NCBI GenBank assembly: GCA_934654815.1
Contig: CAKUGU010000005.1
Coordinates: 17,543-81,542, forward strand
Source: an uncultured Ellagibacter sp.
GTDB lineage: Bacteria > Actinomycetota > Coriobacteriia > Coriobacteriales > Eggerthellaceae
Length of the DNA stretch: 64,000 nucleotides
Reading direction: 5' to 3'
Below the pieces are notes generated by a model. That model was not told the origin of the DNA and did not search any database. It saw only the letters and a list, made by a program, of their open reading frames with translations. Made by a program: the position numbers and the translations under genes. Below are positions 41,733-50,230 of this stretch, piece after piece. Each line of letters starts with the position of its first letter. The stretch's first letter is position 1.

Positions 41733-43565
41733 TTACACCGTCCTCAGCTCTACCTCGATACCCGTGCGCTCCCCAACGCGCTTGAAGATCTGCACGGCGT
41801 TGAGCTTGAGTGTGTCGGTGAGGATGGAGTCGCGCATGAGAACGCGATGGGGCTCCATGCCGGCGATGGCCTCGAGCGCCTCCATGGTGAGATCAGGCGC
41901 CAGGCAGCACATGAGCTCGCCGCACGCGACGGAGTAAACGGGGTAGCCAGCAGCTTCCCCCCTCTCGATGGGGAGCGTCAGCTCCAGGCCCCATTTAAGC
42001 ATCATTTCGAATACGATGTCCATGTCGGTACGGCCAGGCTTCACCACATCGAGAGCGAGCTCGCCGGGCTTGGGCTTCTCGATGCCGGACTCGTCGAGCG
42101 CGAATACGCGGAAGCCGATGTCCGGCAGCCTCTTGGGCTCTTCGCCGAGCTCGGGTTGGGCGTTTGCCTTTTCAACCTCGGCCTTAATCTTGTCGCCAGC
42201 GCGACGGATACGCTCTTCACCAATTTCAGTTAAAGTTGAATATCCCGCCTCTTTAGCTGCCGACTTATCAGCTGTAACCTCAGGCAGTTGGACCATGATG
42301 TACTGCCTGTTACCACCATATTCGAGATTGATATTCATTAACGCGTGCGCCGTTGTTGCGGAACCAGAAAAGAAATCAAGCACAATGGCAGAACCATCAG
42401 CATAAGTAATCATCTTCAACATACGCTCAACCAACTCGAGCGGTTTGGGCGTATCAAAGGATGGTCCGCCCATGAGATCTTTGAGCTTAGACGTCGCAGA
42501 AGAAGTGAAGCCGGCATCATCCCACCAAGTTGTTAGGGTCTTTCTAGTCTCAGCGGCTCTGCTTTGATAGTATTTCTGATATAGACTGTTACCTCGTTTG
42601 ACAACGAGGCCTTCATCGTATTTCTCCTGCATGGTTTCTTGAGAAAAACGCCAGTAACCTTCAACGCCGAGAAACTCGTAATGCGGGTTTCCCTTTTTCG
42701 CGCCGCCAGGACCATCAACAGGCACGAGTCGATACGGCCCACGCCCGTCGTCATCATTTTCGCCAAAGCCATCTAAGCAGGGATCATCGCCGATGAATTT
42801 CCTGAGAGCCTCAAGTCTTTCAATCGATTTCGCATAAAAGGCCACGGTATTGTGATTGGGCGATATTATTTTGTCATTGGAAACTGAGGCACGAGCCTTA
42901 TGGCAAATGAGAGCTACACGGCATCTTTCACCAAAGACCTCGTCCATTATTTTCGTTAAATTTGTTACTTCATTATCGTCTATCGAGACAAAGATAGCTC
43001 CGTCATCGCTCAGCAATTCCCGGGCCAATCTAAGTCTGGGATACATCATCGAGCACCAGTCGCTGTGGTAGCGGCCACTCGTGTCGGCGTTGGACTGGCC
43101 AGCCAGGCCCGCCTGCTCCTTGTAGTTCTCGATGGTGTCGCCGAACTTGTCCTTGTAGACGAAGTCGTGACCCGTGTTGTACGGCGGATCGATATAGATC
43201 ATCTTCACTTTGCCGTGGTAGCCGCGCTGCAAAAGCTTCAGCACCTCGAGGTTGTCGCCCTCGATGTAGATGTTGTCGGAGTCGAAGTTGCCGTCCTCGC
43301 CGTCGCGGCCGCGGCTCTTCTCCACGCAGGGACGCAGCGTGGCGGTGCTCGGCGTCTGGGACTGCCGGATGGCGTCGGCCTTGCCGGGCCACGTGAACGC
43401 GTAGCGCTCCTGGCCTTCGTCAACCTCGTCGCCCAGCTCCAGTCGTAGCTTGTCGAAGTCGATGCCGCCCTCGGAGAACACCTCGGGCATCAGCTCCTTG
43501 AGCCGGGCCAGGCGATCGTCCACAAGGTTCTCGGACTCGAGGTCCATCTTCTCGATTTCAGCCAT
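41733..43565 (-). CDS. Type III DNA methyltransferase/specificity subunit (Mod)
   Basis: A 610-residue beta-class N6-adenine methyltransferase: catalytic DPPYNTGHDFVYKD (about residue 124) comes before the target recognition domain, and the AdoMet-binding FFSGSATTAHAL (about 397) after it. It determines the recognised sequence and protects the host. Positions 42,220-43,030 (about residues 178-448) are visibly more A/T-rich than the rest of the gene and its neighbours, marking a mosaic centre that includes the recognition domain. It overlaps the DUF4391 gene by 8 bases. Confidence 0.94.
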   Translation of the reverse strand: MAEIEKMDLESENLVDDRLARLKELMPEVFSEGGIDFDKLRLELGDEVDEGQERYAFTWPGKADAIRQSQTPSTATLRPCVEKSRGRDGEDGNFDSDNIYIEGDNLEVLKLLQRGYHGKVKMIYIDPPYNTGHDFVYKDKFGDTIENYKEQAGLAGQSNADTSGRYHSDWCSMMYPRLRLARELLSDDGAIFVSIDDNEVTNLTKIMDEVFGERCRVALICHKARASVSNDKIISPNHNTVAFYAKSIERLEALRKFIGDDPCLDGFGENDDDGRGPYRLVPVDGPGGAKKGNPHYEFLGVEGYWRFSQETMQEKYDEGLVVKRGNSLYQKYYQSRAAETRKTLTTWWDDAGFTSSATSKLKDLMGGPSFDTPKPLELVERMLKMITYADGSAIVLDFFSGSATTAHALMNINLEYGGNRQYIMVQLPEVTADKSAAKEAGYSTLTEIGEERIRRAGDKIKAEVEKANAQPELGEEPKRLPDIGFRVFALDESGIEKPKPGELALDVVKPGRTDMDIVFEMMLKWGLELTLPIERGEAAGYPVYSVACGELMCCLAPDLTMEALEAIAGMEPHRVLMRDSILTDTLKLNAVQIFKRVGERTGIEVELRTV

Positions 43566-44328
43566 TGCAGATCTCCTTTATCTCATCGGTCGTTTGACCA
43601 AGCTCCGTCTCCCGCTTCTTTAGCTCAATTCTCAGGCGCGCCGAGTCGTTCAGCGAGATGTCCTTGCTTCGTCTCAGCTCCCGCATCGAGGCGACCTGCG
43701 CCGCGAGCTCGTCCCGTCGCGCAATCAGTCCTTCAAGTCGTCCCAGGTCGTCATTGGAGCACGTTGGGTAAAACCCGAGCGACGGCACCGCGCGCGAGAG
43801 TCGTACCGCCCAGGCAATGCCGCCCAGGTAAGCCAGCAAATCAGCCTGCGGCAACCGCTCGAACGAAATCGCGTCCAGGAACGGCTCGAATCTCTTGTCG
43901 TCCGGGTCGAAGGCCCCCGTCGACTCGATGGCGTCGATGACCGTGGCACCCTGCTTGGCGAGGCTCCTACGTGTCGTGGCCACCGATACGCACGCCTCCC
44001 CCTCGTCGCCGAACAGAATCACCGTCGGGTTGGGGAAGCACTTGTGGACGAGCCTCGCGACTTCGGCGTAGGCCGCTCCGCGGGTCAGCTCGCAGCGCAG
44101 GAACAGCACGCTCTGGATGTCGCGCTCGTCGTCGACAGTGGGCGCGATGCGCGTCGTAGACTTCTGAACGGTGGCGAAGTGCGTGAGCGCGCCAACGCGG
44201 TCGAGCACCCTCTGTTCGGTTCTCGTGAGCTGCGCCTGGCGCGTAAGCACGGTTTTTGGTATGCGCCTGTCGCCCGCGAGCGCCGCCTCGGGCAGGCGCA
44301 GCCAGTCGTTCCATCTGAGTCCGCTCAT
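43558..44328 (-). CDS. DUF4391 domain protein of the restriction locus
   Basis: A 256-residue protein starting MSGLRWNDWLRLPEAAL, with LTRTEQRVLDRVGALTHFATVQKSTTRI and DIQSVLFLRCELTRGAAYAEVARLVHKCFPNP in the N-terminal half and a coiled coil at the C-terminus (RRDELAAQVASMRELRRSKDISLNDSARLRIELKKR). I recognise it as DUF4391, a family that habitually stands between an SNF2-type helicase and type III Mod. ATG at 44,328 overlaps the helicase stop (ATGA). Function unknown; obligatory co-translation with helicase and Mod implies a subunit of the same machine. Confidence 0.78.
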   Translation of the reverse strand: MSGLRWNDWLRLPEAALAGDRRIPKTVLTRQAQLTRTEQRVLDRVGALTHFATVQKSTTRIAPTVDDERDIQSVLFLRCELTRGAAYAEVARLVHKCFPNPTVILFGDEGEACVSVATTRRSLAKQGATVIDAIESTGAFDPDDKRFEPFLDAISFERLPQADLLAYLGGIAWAVRLSRAVPSLGFYPTCSNDDLGRLEGLIARRDELAAQVASMRELRRSKDISLNDSARLRIELKKRETELGQTTDEIKEICNG

Positions 44329-47300
44329 CTGAGCACCACCAGGCTCACGAGCGAGTAGTCGTCGAAGCCCAGGCTCGTGCCGGAGCCCACCTCGCCAAGG
44401 CTGAACAGGCTCTCGATTCCCTTGTCCTGCTGCACGCCGTTGATGGCGGCGACGACCTTGTCCAGAAGGTCGGTATAAGCGTCCATGCGCTCGCCGTCGC
44501 GCGTCTCGCGATTGAAGGCGCGGCAAAGCTCGGCGATGGGCTCAGCCTCGCCCGCACAGGCGGCTCGCATGATGTCGAGCGCCTGCTTGGGCTGCGTGTG
44601 TTTGGTCATGACGTCGCCGTCCTGAGAGACGTAGACCACGTAGTAAGGGAAGGTCGGGTTGGAGTCCTTGGGGTCCTTGCCCTCGTCGTTCTGGCGGAGG
44701 CAGAAGATGACGCCCGACGCCACGGACTCCCGCAGCTCGTCGGGGATGCGCGCCACGGCATGCAGGCCGGCCGGGGAGTTCTCGAGCAAGCCGGGATGCT
44801 CTTTCCCGTAGCGCTGCAGTTCCACTCGGAAATCGTCGAAGGCAAAGTCCGTGATGGAGATGCCACCCGAAATGTCCTCGAGATCGAGCACCTCGCTCTT
44901 CAGCTGCTGGAGCTGCTGACGGCGGTACTTGAGGTCGTTCATCTCATCCGACGCCTTGGACTCGAAGACGTTCTCCTCGCCGGTGGCCGAGGCGTCCAGG
45001 AGCGCCATGCGACCCTTGACGCGCCCCTCGAGCTGGATGTACTCGTCCAGTTCGATGTCGGGCCAGAAGTCGACGAGCTGGATCTGGGCGTTGGTGGAGC
45101 CCAGGCGGTCGATGCGGCCGAAGCGCTGGATGATTCGTACGGGGTTCCAGTGGATGTCGTAGTTGACGAGGCAGTCGCAGTCTTGGAGGTTCTGGCCCTC
45201 GGAGATGCAGTCCGTGGCGAAGACGACGTCTATCTCGCCGGCATCGCGGGCGGCCTCGGGCAGCTCCTTGGAGACGGGGCTGAAGTGCGCCAGGATGTTC
45301 TCGAACGTGGAGCGCTCGAGCTTGAGCGAGTAGGTGCGGTTCGCGCTGCCGGCCACCTCGGCGCACTCCAGGCCGAGCTCCGCCTTGAGTCGCGGGGCCA
45401 GCTGGTCAAAGAGGTAGTCGGCCGTGTCCGCGAACGCCGTGAACACGAGCACCTTGCGGTTGCCGGGGTTGTAGGGGTTGCGCGCCTTGTCGGCGATGAA
45501 CTCGTAAAGACGGTTGAGCTTGGCGTCGCGCGCGGGCGTCACGGAGTTCGCATAGTCGAGAAGGCGGCGCAGCACCGCAATGTCGAAGTCGAGATCCTGC
45601 CCGAGGCGCAGCGCGTCCACGTCGCGCAGGTCCACGCGGACCTTGCCGCCCCGTTCGAGCTCCTCGGCGTCGTCGTCGTCCATGCCGTCCTCGACGCCCG
45701 CGGCGTCGTAGCCCCCGGCTCCCATGGCGGCCGGGTCGTCGAGGCGGGCGCGCAGGCCCTCGCAGCCCTCCAGGATGCGGCCGAGCGTGATACGGAAGGA
45801 GTTCACGGAGGACTCCATGCGCTTGAGCACGTTCACGCGCATGAGGTTGGCGACGGCGCCAGTGCGGTGCACCTGGCTCTCGAAGTCCTTGCCCCAGGTG
45901 TCGCCGTAGCGGTCCTCGTACTTCCGGCGCTTGTCGGCGCGCACGTAGGAGAGCAGCTGGTACTGCGCGAACGTGAGCTGGGCGATCATGTCGTTAAGCT
46001 CGGATATGGGCGGCAGCTCGCCCGCGGAGTCGATGGGCGTCGTGATGGAGATCGGCTTCCTGCGCCGCGGGAACGTGCCGCTGGCGGCCCCGTAGTACTT
46101 CGTGATGTGCTTGCGGCTGCGAGCGATGGTGAGCACGTCGAGGAGCTTGAAGTAGTCGGCATTGACGGCGTTCACGAAGCTCTCGGTGGTGCGGTCGGCG
46201 TCCGGGAGCTTGCTCCACTCGTTGAAGCGCGCCTGGGCCTGGCGACACACCTGCGTTATGGACTCGATGCCGTCGGTGTCCGCCAGGTAGGCGTCGTCGC
46301 CCTCGGTGATGAGCTCGATCTGGTTGCGCAGGTCCAGCAGACGGTTGTTCACGGGAGTTGCCGAGAGCATGAGGACCTTCGTGCGGCGCCCGCTCTTGAT
46401 GACGTCCTCGATGAGGCGCGTGTAGCGGTCCTTCTTCTCGGCGTCCGTGCTCTTGTTGCGGAAGTTGTGGCTCTCGTCGATGACGAGCAGGTCGTAGTGG
46501 CCCCAGCGCAGGTGCTCGAGGTCCACGTCGCCGCTCATGCCGGAGTAGCGCGAGAGGTCCGTGTGGTTGAGCACCGTGTAGTTGAGGCGGTCGTCCGCCA
46601 GCGGGTTACGGTCGTCGTTGTCCTGGGTCCACAGCGTCCAGTTGTCGCGCAGGCGCTTCGGGCACAGCACGAGGATGCGGTCGTTGCGCTCCTGGTAGTA
46701 CTTGATGACGGCCAAAGCCTCGTAGGTCTTGCCCAGGCCCACGGAGTCAGCGATGATGCAGCCCTTGTACTTCTCGAGCTTGCGTATGGCGCCCACGACG
46801 GCGTCCTTCTGGAAGTCGTAGAGCTTGTTCCAGACGACGGACTCCTCGAACTTGAGGCCGGGGCGCAGGTCGTTGTCCTCATCGGCGAGGTAGTCGCGGA
46901 ACAGGTGGTAGAGCGTGAGGAAGTAGACGAACTCGGGCGGGTTCTCGCGATAGAGCGTGCCCACCTGGTTGGCGACCTCCTCCGTGACGTCCGCAACCAT
47001 GGCGGGATTGCCCCAAACGGAATCGAACATGGCCTTGAGGCCGGCCGTCTCCGAGGTCCCCTCATAATGGCTCACGAACGTAACGGCATTGGGCCGGCGC
47101 TCATAGCCCAGCCCCTCCTGGGTAAAGTCGGCCACGGCGCCCGTAAACGCATGAGTTTCTCCCCCTGGGTTCTCCACGACATAGGTACCGCCGGGCTGGA
47201 TTACTCCGGACACCTTGGCGGAGCGGAAGTCGCCCTTTGACCGAACCCAGTCGGCGCACGCGCGGGCGATCGCCCGCTGGTTGATCTTGTTGCGAAGGGT

Positions 47301-47573
47301 CAGCTCAAGGCCGATGCCGCCGATGCTGCGCTCGCGAGACTGTTGGGAAATCTCGAACTCGCGCGGATCCTTGTCGCGCGACATTTGCTTGACAAAAGTC
47401 GGCTCGCTAAAGAGAAAGCGGACAGAGTCGACCCGGGAGAGCTCCTCTTTGAGCTCGCCGTACGCGAAAACCGTGAAGTAGCTGCTGATTATCGAGAGCT
47501 TGGCGCCCTCGTCGATCGAGCTCGCGAGCGCATCGCCAAGCCTGTTCTGGCCAACGTTATCCAGGAACTCCAT
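44325..47573 (-). CDS. SNF2-type helicase with N-terminal PLD-like domain
   Basis: A 1082-residue protein. Residues about 1-200 look like a phospholipase D-type nuclease domain (LSIISSYFTVFAYGELKEEL). The SF2/SNF2 motor follows: Walker A ADSVGLGKTYEAL (about 276), VIDESHNFRN (about 365), LSATPVNN (about 395), and motif VI QRFGRIDRLGS (about 814); VFTAFADTADYLFDQL is motif IV. The canonical HKD of PLD is not obvious, so the domain may be degenerate. It heads the four-gene operon after a small RHH gene. Role in type III systems is undefined: possibly remodelling or an additional nuclease step. Confidence 0.88.
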   Translation of the reverse strand: MEFLDNVGQNRLGDALASSIDEGAKLSIISSYFTVFAYGELKEELSRVDSVRFLFSEPTFVKQMSRDKDPREFEISQQSRERSIGGIGLELTLRNKINQRAIARACADWVRSKGDFRSAKVSGVIQPGGTYVVENPGGETHAFTGAVADFTQEGLGYERRPNAVTFVSHYEGTSETAGLKAMFDSVWGNPAMVADVTEEVANQVGTLYRENPPEFVYFLTLYHLFRDYLADEDNDLRPGLKFEESVVWNKLYDFQKDAVVGAIRKLEKYKGCIIADSVGLGKTYEALAVIKYYQERNDRILVLCPKRLRDNWTLWTQDNDDRNPLADDRLNYTVLNHTDLSRYSGMSGDVDLEHLRWGHYDLLVIDESHNFRNKSTDAEKKDRYTRLIEDVIKSGRRTKVLMLSATPVNNRLLDLRNQIELITEGDDAYLADTDGIESITQVCRQAQARFNEWSKLPDADRTTESFVNAVNADYFKLLDVLTIARSRKHITKYYGAASGTFPRRRKPISITTPIDSAGELPPISELNDMIAQLTFAQYQLLSYVRADKRRKYEDRYGDTWGKDFESQVHRTGAVANLMRVNVLKRMESSVNSFRITLGRILEGCEGLRARLDDPAAMGAGGYDAAGVEDGMDDDDAEELERGGKVRVDLRDVDALRLGQDLDFDIAVLRRLLDYANSVTPARDAKLNRLYEFIADKARNPYNPGNRKVLVFTAFADTADYLFDQLAPRLKAELGLECAEVAGSANRTYSLKLERSTFENILAHFSPVSKELPEAARDAGEIDVVFATDCISEGQNLQDCDCLVNYDIHWNPVRIIQRFGRIDRLGSTNAQIQLVDFWPDIELDEYIQLEGRVKGRMALLDASATGEENVFESKASDEMNDLKYRRQQLQQLKSEVLDLEDISGGISITDFAFDDFRVELQRYGKEHPGLLENSPAGLHAVARIPDELRESVASGVIFCLRQNDEGKDPKDSNPTFPYYVVYVSQDGDVMTKHTQPKQALDIMRAACAGEAEPIAELCRAFNRETRDGERMDAYTDLLDKVVAAINGVQQDKGIESLFSLGEVGSGTSLGFDDYSLVSLVVLR

Positions 47574-47575
47574 GC

Positions 47576-47782
47576 CTACCGCCCCTCCTTCGCCAGATAC
47601 TCGATGAGGCTCATCTTCACGAGCGCGGTGAAGCTCACGCCATTGAGCTCGGCGGCCTCCTTGGCGGCGTCGCGCATGTTCTCCGGGATTCGAACCGTGA
47701 CGGCGACGTTCTTTCCCTCAACCAGGAAGGATCTCATCTCACTGCTCGAGGCATGGCCGTCAATAAGGTCGGAGTACTTCAC
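47576..47782 (-). CDS. RHH (CopG-like) small DNA-binding protein
   Basis: A 68-residue protein (start GTG 47,782 behind GGGGGC) whose core NVAVTVRIPENMRDAAKEAAELNGVSFTALVKMSLIEYLAKEGR is a ribbon-helix-helix domain. It ends 2 bases before the helicase ATG. A TAGAAT -10 and a GACACGTGTC palindrome lie upstream. A repressor that restrains the restriction operon is the obvious reading, but it could also act as an antitoxin-like control. The longer frame to 47,848 would include the promoter and is unlikely. Confidence 0.72.
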   Translation of the reverse strand: MKYSDLIDGHASSSEMRSFLVEGKNVAVTVRIPENMRDAAKEAAELNGVSFTALVKMSLIEYLAKEGR

Positions 47783-47828
47783 CGGCGCCCCCGTTCGCTT
47801 GCAGAGTGCAATACAACAGACTGAAGCA

Positions 47829-47852
47829 AATTCTAGCAGAGCGGACACGTGT
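47829..47852 (-). promoter_or_regulatory. Promoter and palindromic operator of the restriction operon
   Basis: Minus-strand TAGAAT (47,834-47,829) as -10, with the perfect palindrome GACACGTGTC (47,843-47,852) just upstream, where RHH binding would compete with RNA polymerase. Confidence 0.5.
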
Positions 47853-47910
47853 CGGCATCAAGCCGCGAGCGAAACGGCAGCGCATGCCGTTGGTTTGAAT
47901 TTTTCTGCCG

Positions 47911-48290
47911 CCCATCCCCGCACAGCCAGCCACGGACGGCGCTGCTCGTCGCGGGTCGCATCGCGCGGGCCTCGCCCATGCGCGTCTCATCCGGGGCCCG
48001 GGTGCCGCGACGCTCCCATGCGCGTGCACGGGCCACGTTGCGGCCGCCCGGTCGCTCCGGCGTCTGTCTTCGCCACGGCTGCGGTCAGCCGCTTCGCGTC
48101 AGCCCACCGCAGCGGGCTCAGCCAGCCGCCTACGCTCGCGGGCGGCCTGTTGCAAGCGAGGCGGGCGCATGTCCGCGCCGCGTCACCCGGGCCTCGTGTC
48201 CGTCTGAGCCACGCATGGGCGGGCCCGCGCTGGGTTGCCGCGCTCGTCCGCACCGCCCGCGTCTGGCTGTGCGCGCGTGGGCGGCAGGGC
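47911..48290. repeat. GC-rich degenerate repeat, copy R1
   Basis: About 380 bases without a convincing gene, similar to 49,421-49,785. Conserved blocks in the same order: gcacagccagccacgg, gtcttcgccacggctgcggt, cagccgcttcgcgtc, gcgggctcagcc, gcgctgggttgccgcgctcg, tccgcaccgcccgcgtctg. Blocks are separated by diverged stretches of similar length. It fills the 526-base gap between the RHH promoter and the nuclease-like gene. Confidence 0.7.
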
Positions 48291-48374
48291 TCGCCGCAGT
48301 CCCAAGGCAACCCAACGGCGGCCGGAGCTGAAAATGTCCACACGTTAACGGGACCGCCGACCAGCTCGTGAGCT

Positions 48375-49298
48375 TTAGTTCTCCAGATACGCCCGCTCAA
48401 GCAGCGGCTTGACGCTCTCGAGCTCGTCCATGGTGCGCAGGCTGCACTCCAGGTCGCCCGTGCCCCAGTGGCCCTTCTCGCGGGCGTCTATCACGATGTC
48501 GGAGAGCTCCACCGTGTCGGGATCCAGGTGCAGGTGCAGGATCACGCGGGTCCTGTTCACCTCGACGCAAACGATGTTGCGCGCCTTCTTGATGGCGAGA
48601 TACAGCTTGAGAGCGTTTTCGGACACGTCGTTGCCGAGCGCAGCCATATAGCGTCGCACCTCGTCGACGATCTCCCTCAGAGCGTCAGTTGTGCCCTCGT
48701 ACTGCTGGGCGAACGTCTTGTCGGGCGTGTACCTGGGACCCAAGCCTTGCGCCGCAGAGGAGACGGCAGGGCTTGCCGCGCTCGTTGAGGGCGAGTTGAG
48801 GTACTCGAACATAAGAACATCGCCGCCGTTGGCGTAGCGAATGAGGCGTATGTTGCGGTTCATCTGCTTGATGGCGTGCAGGTCGTACTTCCCGAAGGCG
48901 TTGGCGATGCAGTAGACGGCCGGGCTGCTCCAGTCGATCGCGTCGGCTTCGGCCTTGCCGAGCCTCTCCATCACGAGCAGCTTGAAGTCCGCCTGGTGGT
49001 CGATGAGCCAGTCGAGGTAGAAGAGCCCCTGGTTGATGACGTTCTCGTTGGCGTCGCGCTTGTACTCGAAGATCACGGGGCACATGTTCTCGTCGATGCC
49101 CAGGCTGTCGATGCGGCCGCCCTGCACGTCGGCCCCGCTCGTCTGCGCGATCGTGTACTCGGTGGCGAGGAACCTCACGCCGAAGAACGTCTCCATGTTC
49201 TGCTCGATGAGCGCCTGGATCTCCTTCTCGAGCCTCACGGCGTGGAGCTCGATGGGTGACACCTCAGGCTTCAGACGAAATAGGTTGATGTCGCTCAT
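48375..49298 (-). CDS. DUF5655/NucS-like (PD-(D/E)xK-type) protein
   Basis: A 307-residue protein. The N-terminal half has a PD-(D/E)xK-like core: GGRIDSLGIDENMCPVIFEYKRD (Asp and E-x-K) and DWLIDHQADFKLLV. The C-terminal 100 residues (ALREIVDEVRRYMAALGNDVSENALKLYLAIKKARNIVCVEVN ... DTVELSDIVIDAREKGHWGTGDLE) are a DUF5655 domain. This pairing is common in anonymous defence-linked proteins. DNA cleavage or DNA-end binding is inferred from the core only. It stands upstream of the restriction operon, bracketed by repeats R1 and R2. Confidence 0.8.
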   Translation of the reverse strand: MSDINLFRLKPEVSPIELHAVRLEKEIQALIEQNMETFFGVRFLATEYTIAQTSGADVQGGRIDSLGIDENMCPVIFEYKRDANENVINQGLFYLDWLIDHQADFKLLVMERLGKAEADAIDWSSPAVYCIANAFGKYDLHAIKQMNRNIRLIRYANGGDVLMFEYLNSPSTSAASPAVSSAAQGLGPRYTPDKTFAQQYEGTTDALREIVDEVRRYMAALGNDVSENALKLYLAIKKARNIVCVEVNRTRVILHLHLDPDTVELSDIVIDAREKGHWGTGDLECSLRTMDELESVKPLLERAYLEN

Positions 49299-49420
49299 CG
49301 TGGTGCCTCCTGGAAAAACGAAAAGCAGTGCGCTCTACCTCGCACGTTGTGCCATTGGATTATAACAGCCGAGAAAAGCGGCGGAGATATGCCGGGTTAT
49401 CGAGAAGGACACCCCTTTGG

Positions 49421-49785
49421 CCCCATCCCGCACGGCCAGCCACGGCCGGCGCTGCCGAATCAGGGTCGTTCCGCGCCAGCCCCCGCGCGTCGCTCCCGGG
49501 GCTCCGGCGCCACGCCACGCCCGTGCGCATGCATGGTCAACGCCCGGCCTCCCGTCGGCTGCGGGTGCGTCTTCGCCACGGCTTCGGCCAGCCGCTTCGC
49601 GTCTGCCCTCCGCTGCGGGCTCAGCCGCGCCCTCCGCCGCCGTCCGGCCTCCTGCAAGGCCATTCCAGCGCACGGCCGCGCCGCGTCGCCTCCGCCTGGC
49701 GGCCGCTCGCGCCGCGCGGGGGCTGGCGCTGGGTTGCCGCGCTCGTCCGCACCGCCCGCGTCTGCCCGTGCGCGGCGGGGCCATG
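49421..49785. repeat. GC-rich degenerate repeat, copy R2
   Basis: Second copy of the R1 repeat in the same orientation (gcacggccagccacgg, gtcttcgccacggcttcggc, cagccgcttcgcgtc, gcgggctcagcc, gcgctgggttgccgcgctcg, tccgcaccgcccgcgtctg). Frames through it are inconsistent with those through R1, so it does not look coding. It fills the 550-base gap between the nuclease-like gene and the 61-residue protein. Confidence 0.7.
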
Positions 49786-49848
49786 CAAGCAGAAGGGCGG
49801 CACCGACCGAAGCCGACGCCGCCCATGCGGCCGCGATGCGCCCGAGCC

Positions 49849-50034
49849 CTACGCCACGGGCCTCGCCCCGAAGCAGAACATCAGCGTGTCGTAGTCCTCC
49901 TCGCACGAGGGGTACACGTCCGCCTCCAGGTCGCACGTCATCTCGCCCCAGGTGCGCACCACGCCGTCGTCGCACATGAACCTCGCGCCGTCGCCCGGAG
50001 CCGACCACGAGTTGCCGCCCGCCGTCTTTCCCAT
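49849..50034 (-). CDS. Small unknown cargo protein (61 aa)
   Basis: A 61-residue protein (MGKTAGGNSWSAPGDGARFM ... EEDYDTLMFCFGARPVA), acidic with four cysteines. ATG at 50,034 has AGGAAGGACGC upstream. Its leader (CAGAGGCAACGGATGAGAGGAAGG) resembles that of the small HTH gene at 58,212, hinting at common control. Unknown function. Confidence 0.55.
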   Translation of the reverse strand: MGKTAGGNSWSAPGDGARFMCDDGVVRTWGEMTCDLEADVYPSCEEDYDTLMFCFGARPVA

Positions 50035-50230
50035 AGCGTCCTTCCTCTCATCCGTTGCCTCTGGACCGTGCCTATAGACTACCCGCAAACGCCGCCCCCG
50101 CGTGCAGCGTTATTTGACACTTTCACACCCCATCACCTGCGCGTTCGCTCACTTAACGAGTCCGTCGCCCGCCTTACGCCCCATAGGGGAGATAATGGCC
50201 CCATGTAAAGCTGCGACCGAGGAGGCGTCC

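Noticed and set aside
44598..47240. 880-codon open frame on the plus strand
   Set aside because: Antisense to the SNF2-type helicase, whose motifs are intact; the plus-strand product has the biased composition of a shadow frame.
48026..48331. Open frames through the R1/R2 repeats
   Set aside because: Frames differ between the two copies, lack ribosome binding sites, and conservation is in DNA blocks rather than in protein.
50113..50118. TTGACA as a -35 box for the acidic cargo gene
   Set aside because: No -10 hexamer at 16-18 bases; a GATAAT further down does not pair with it.
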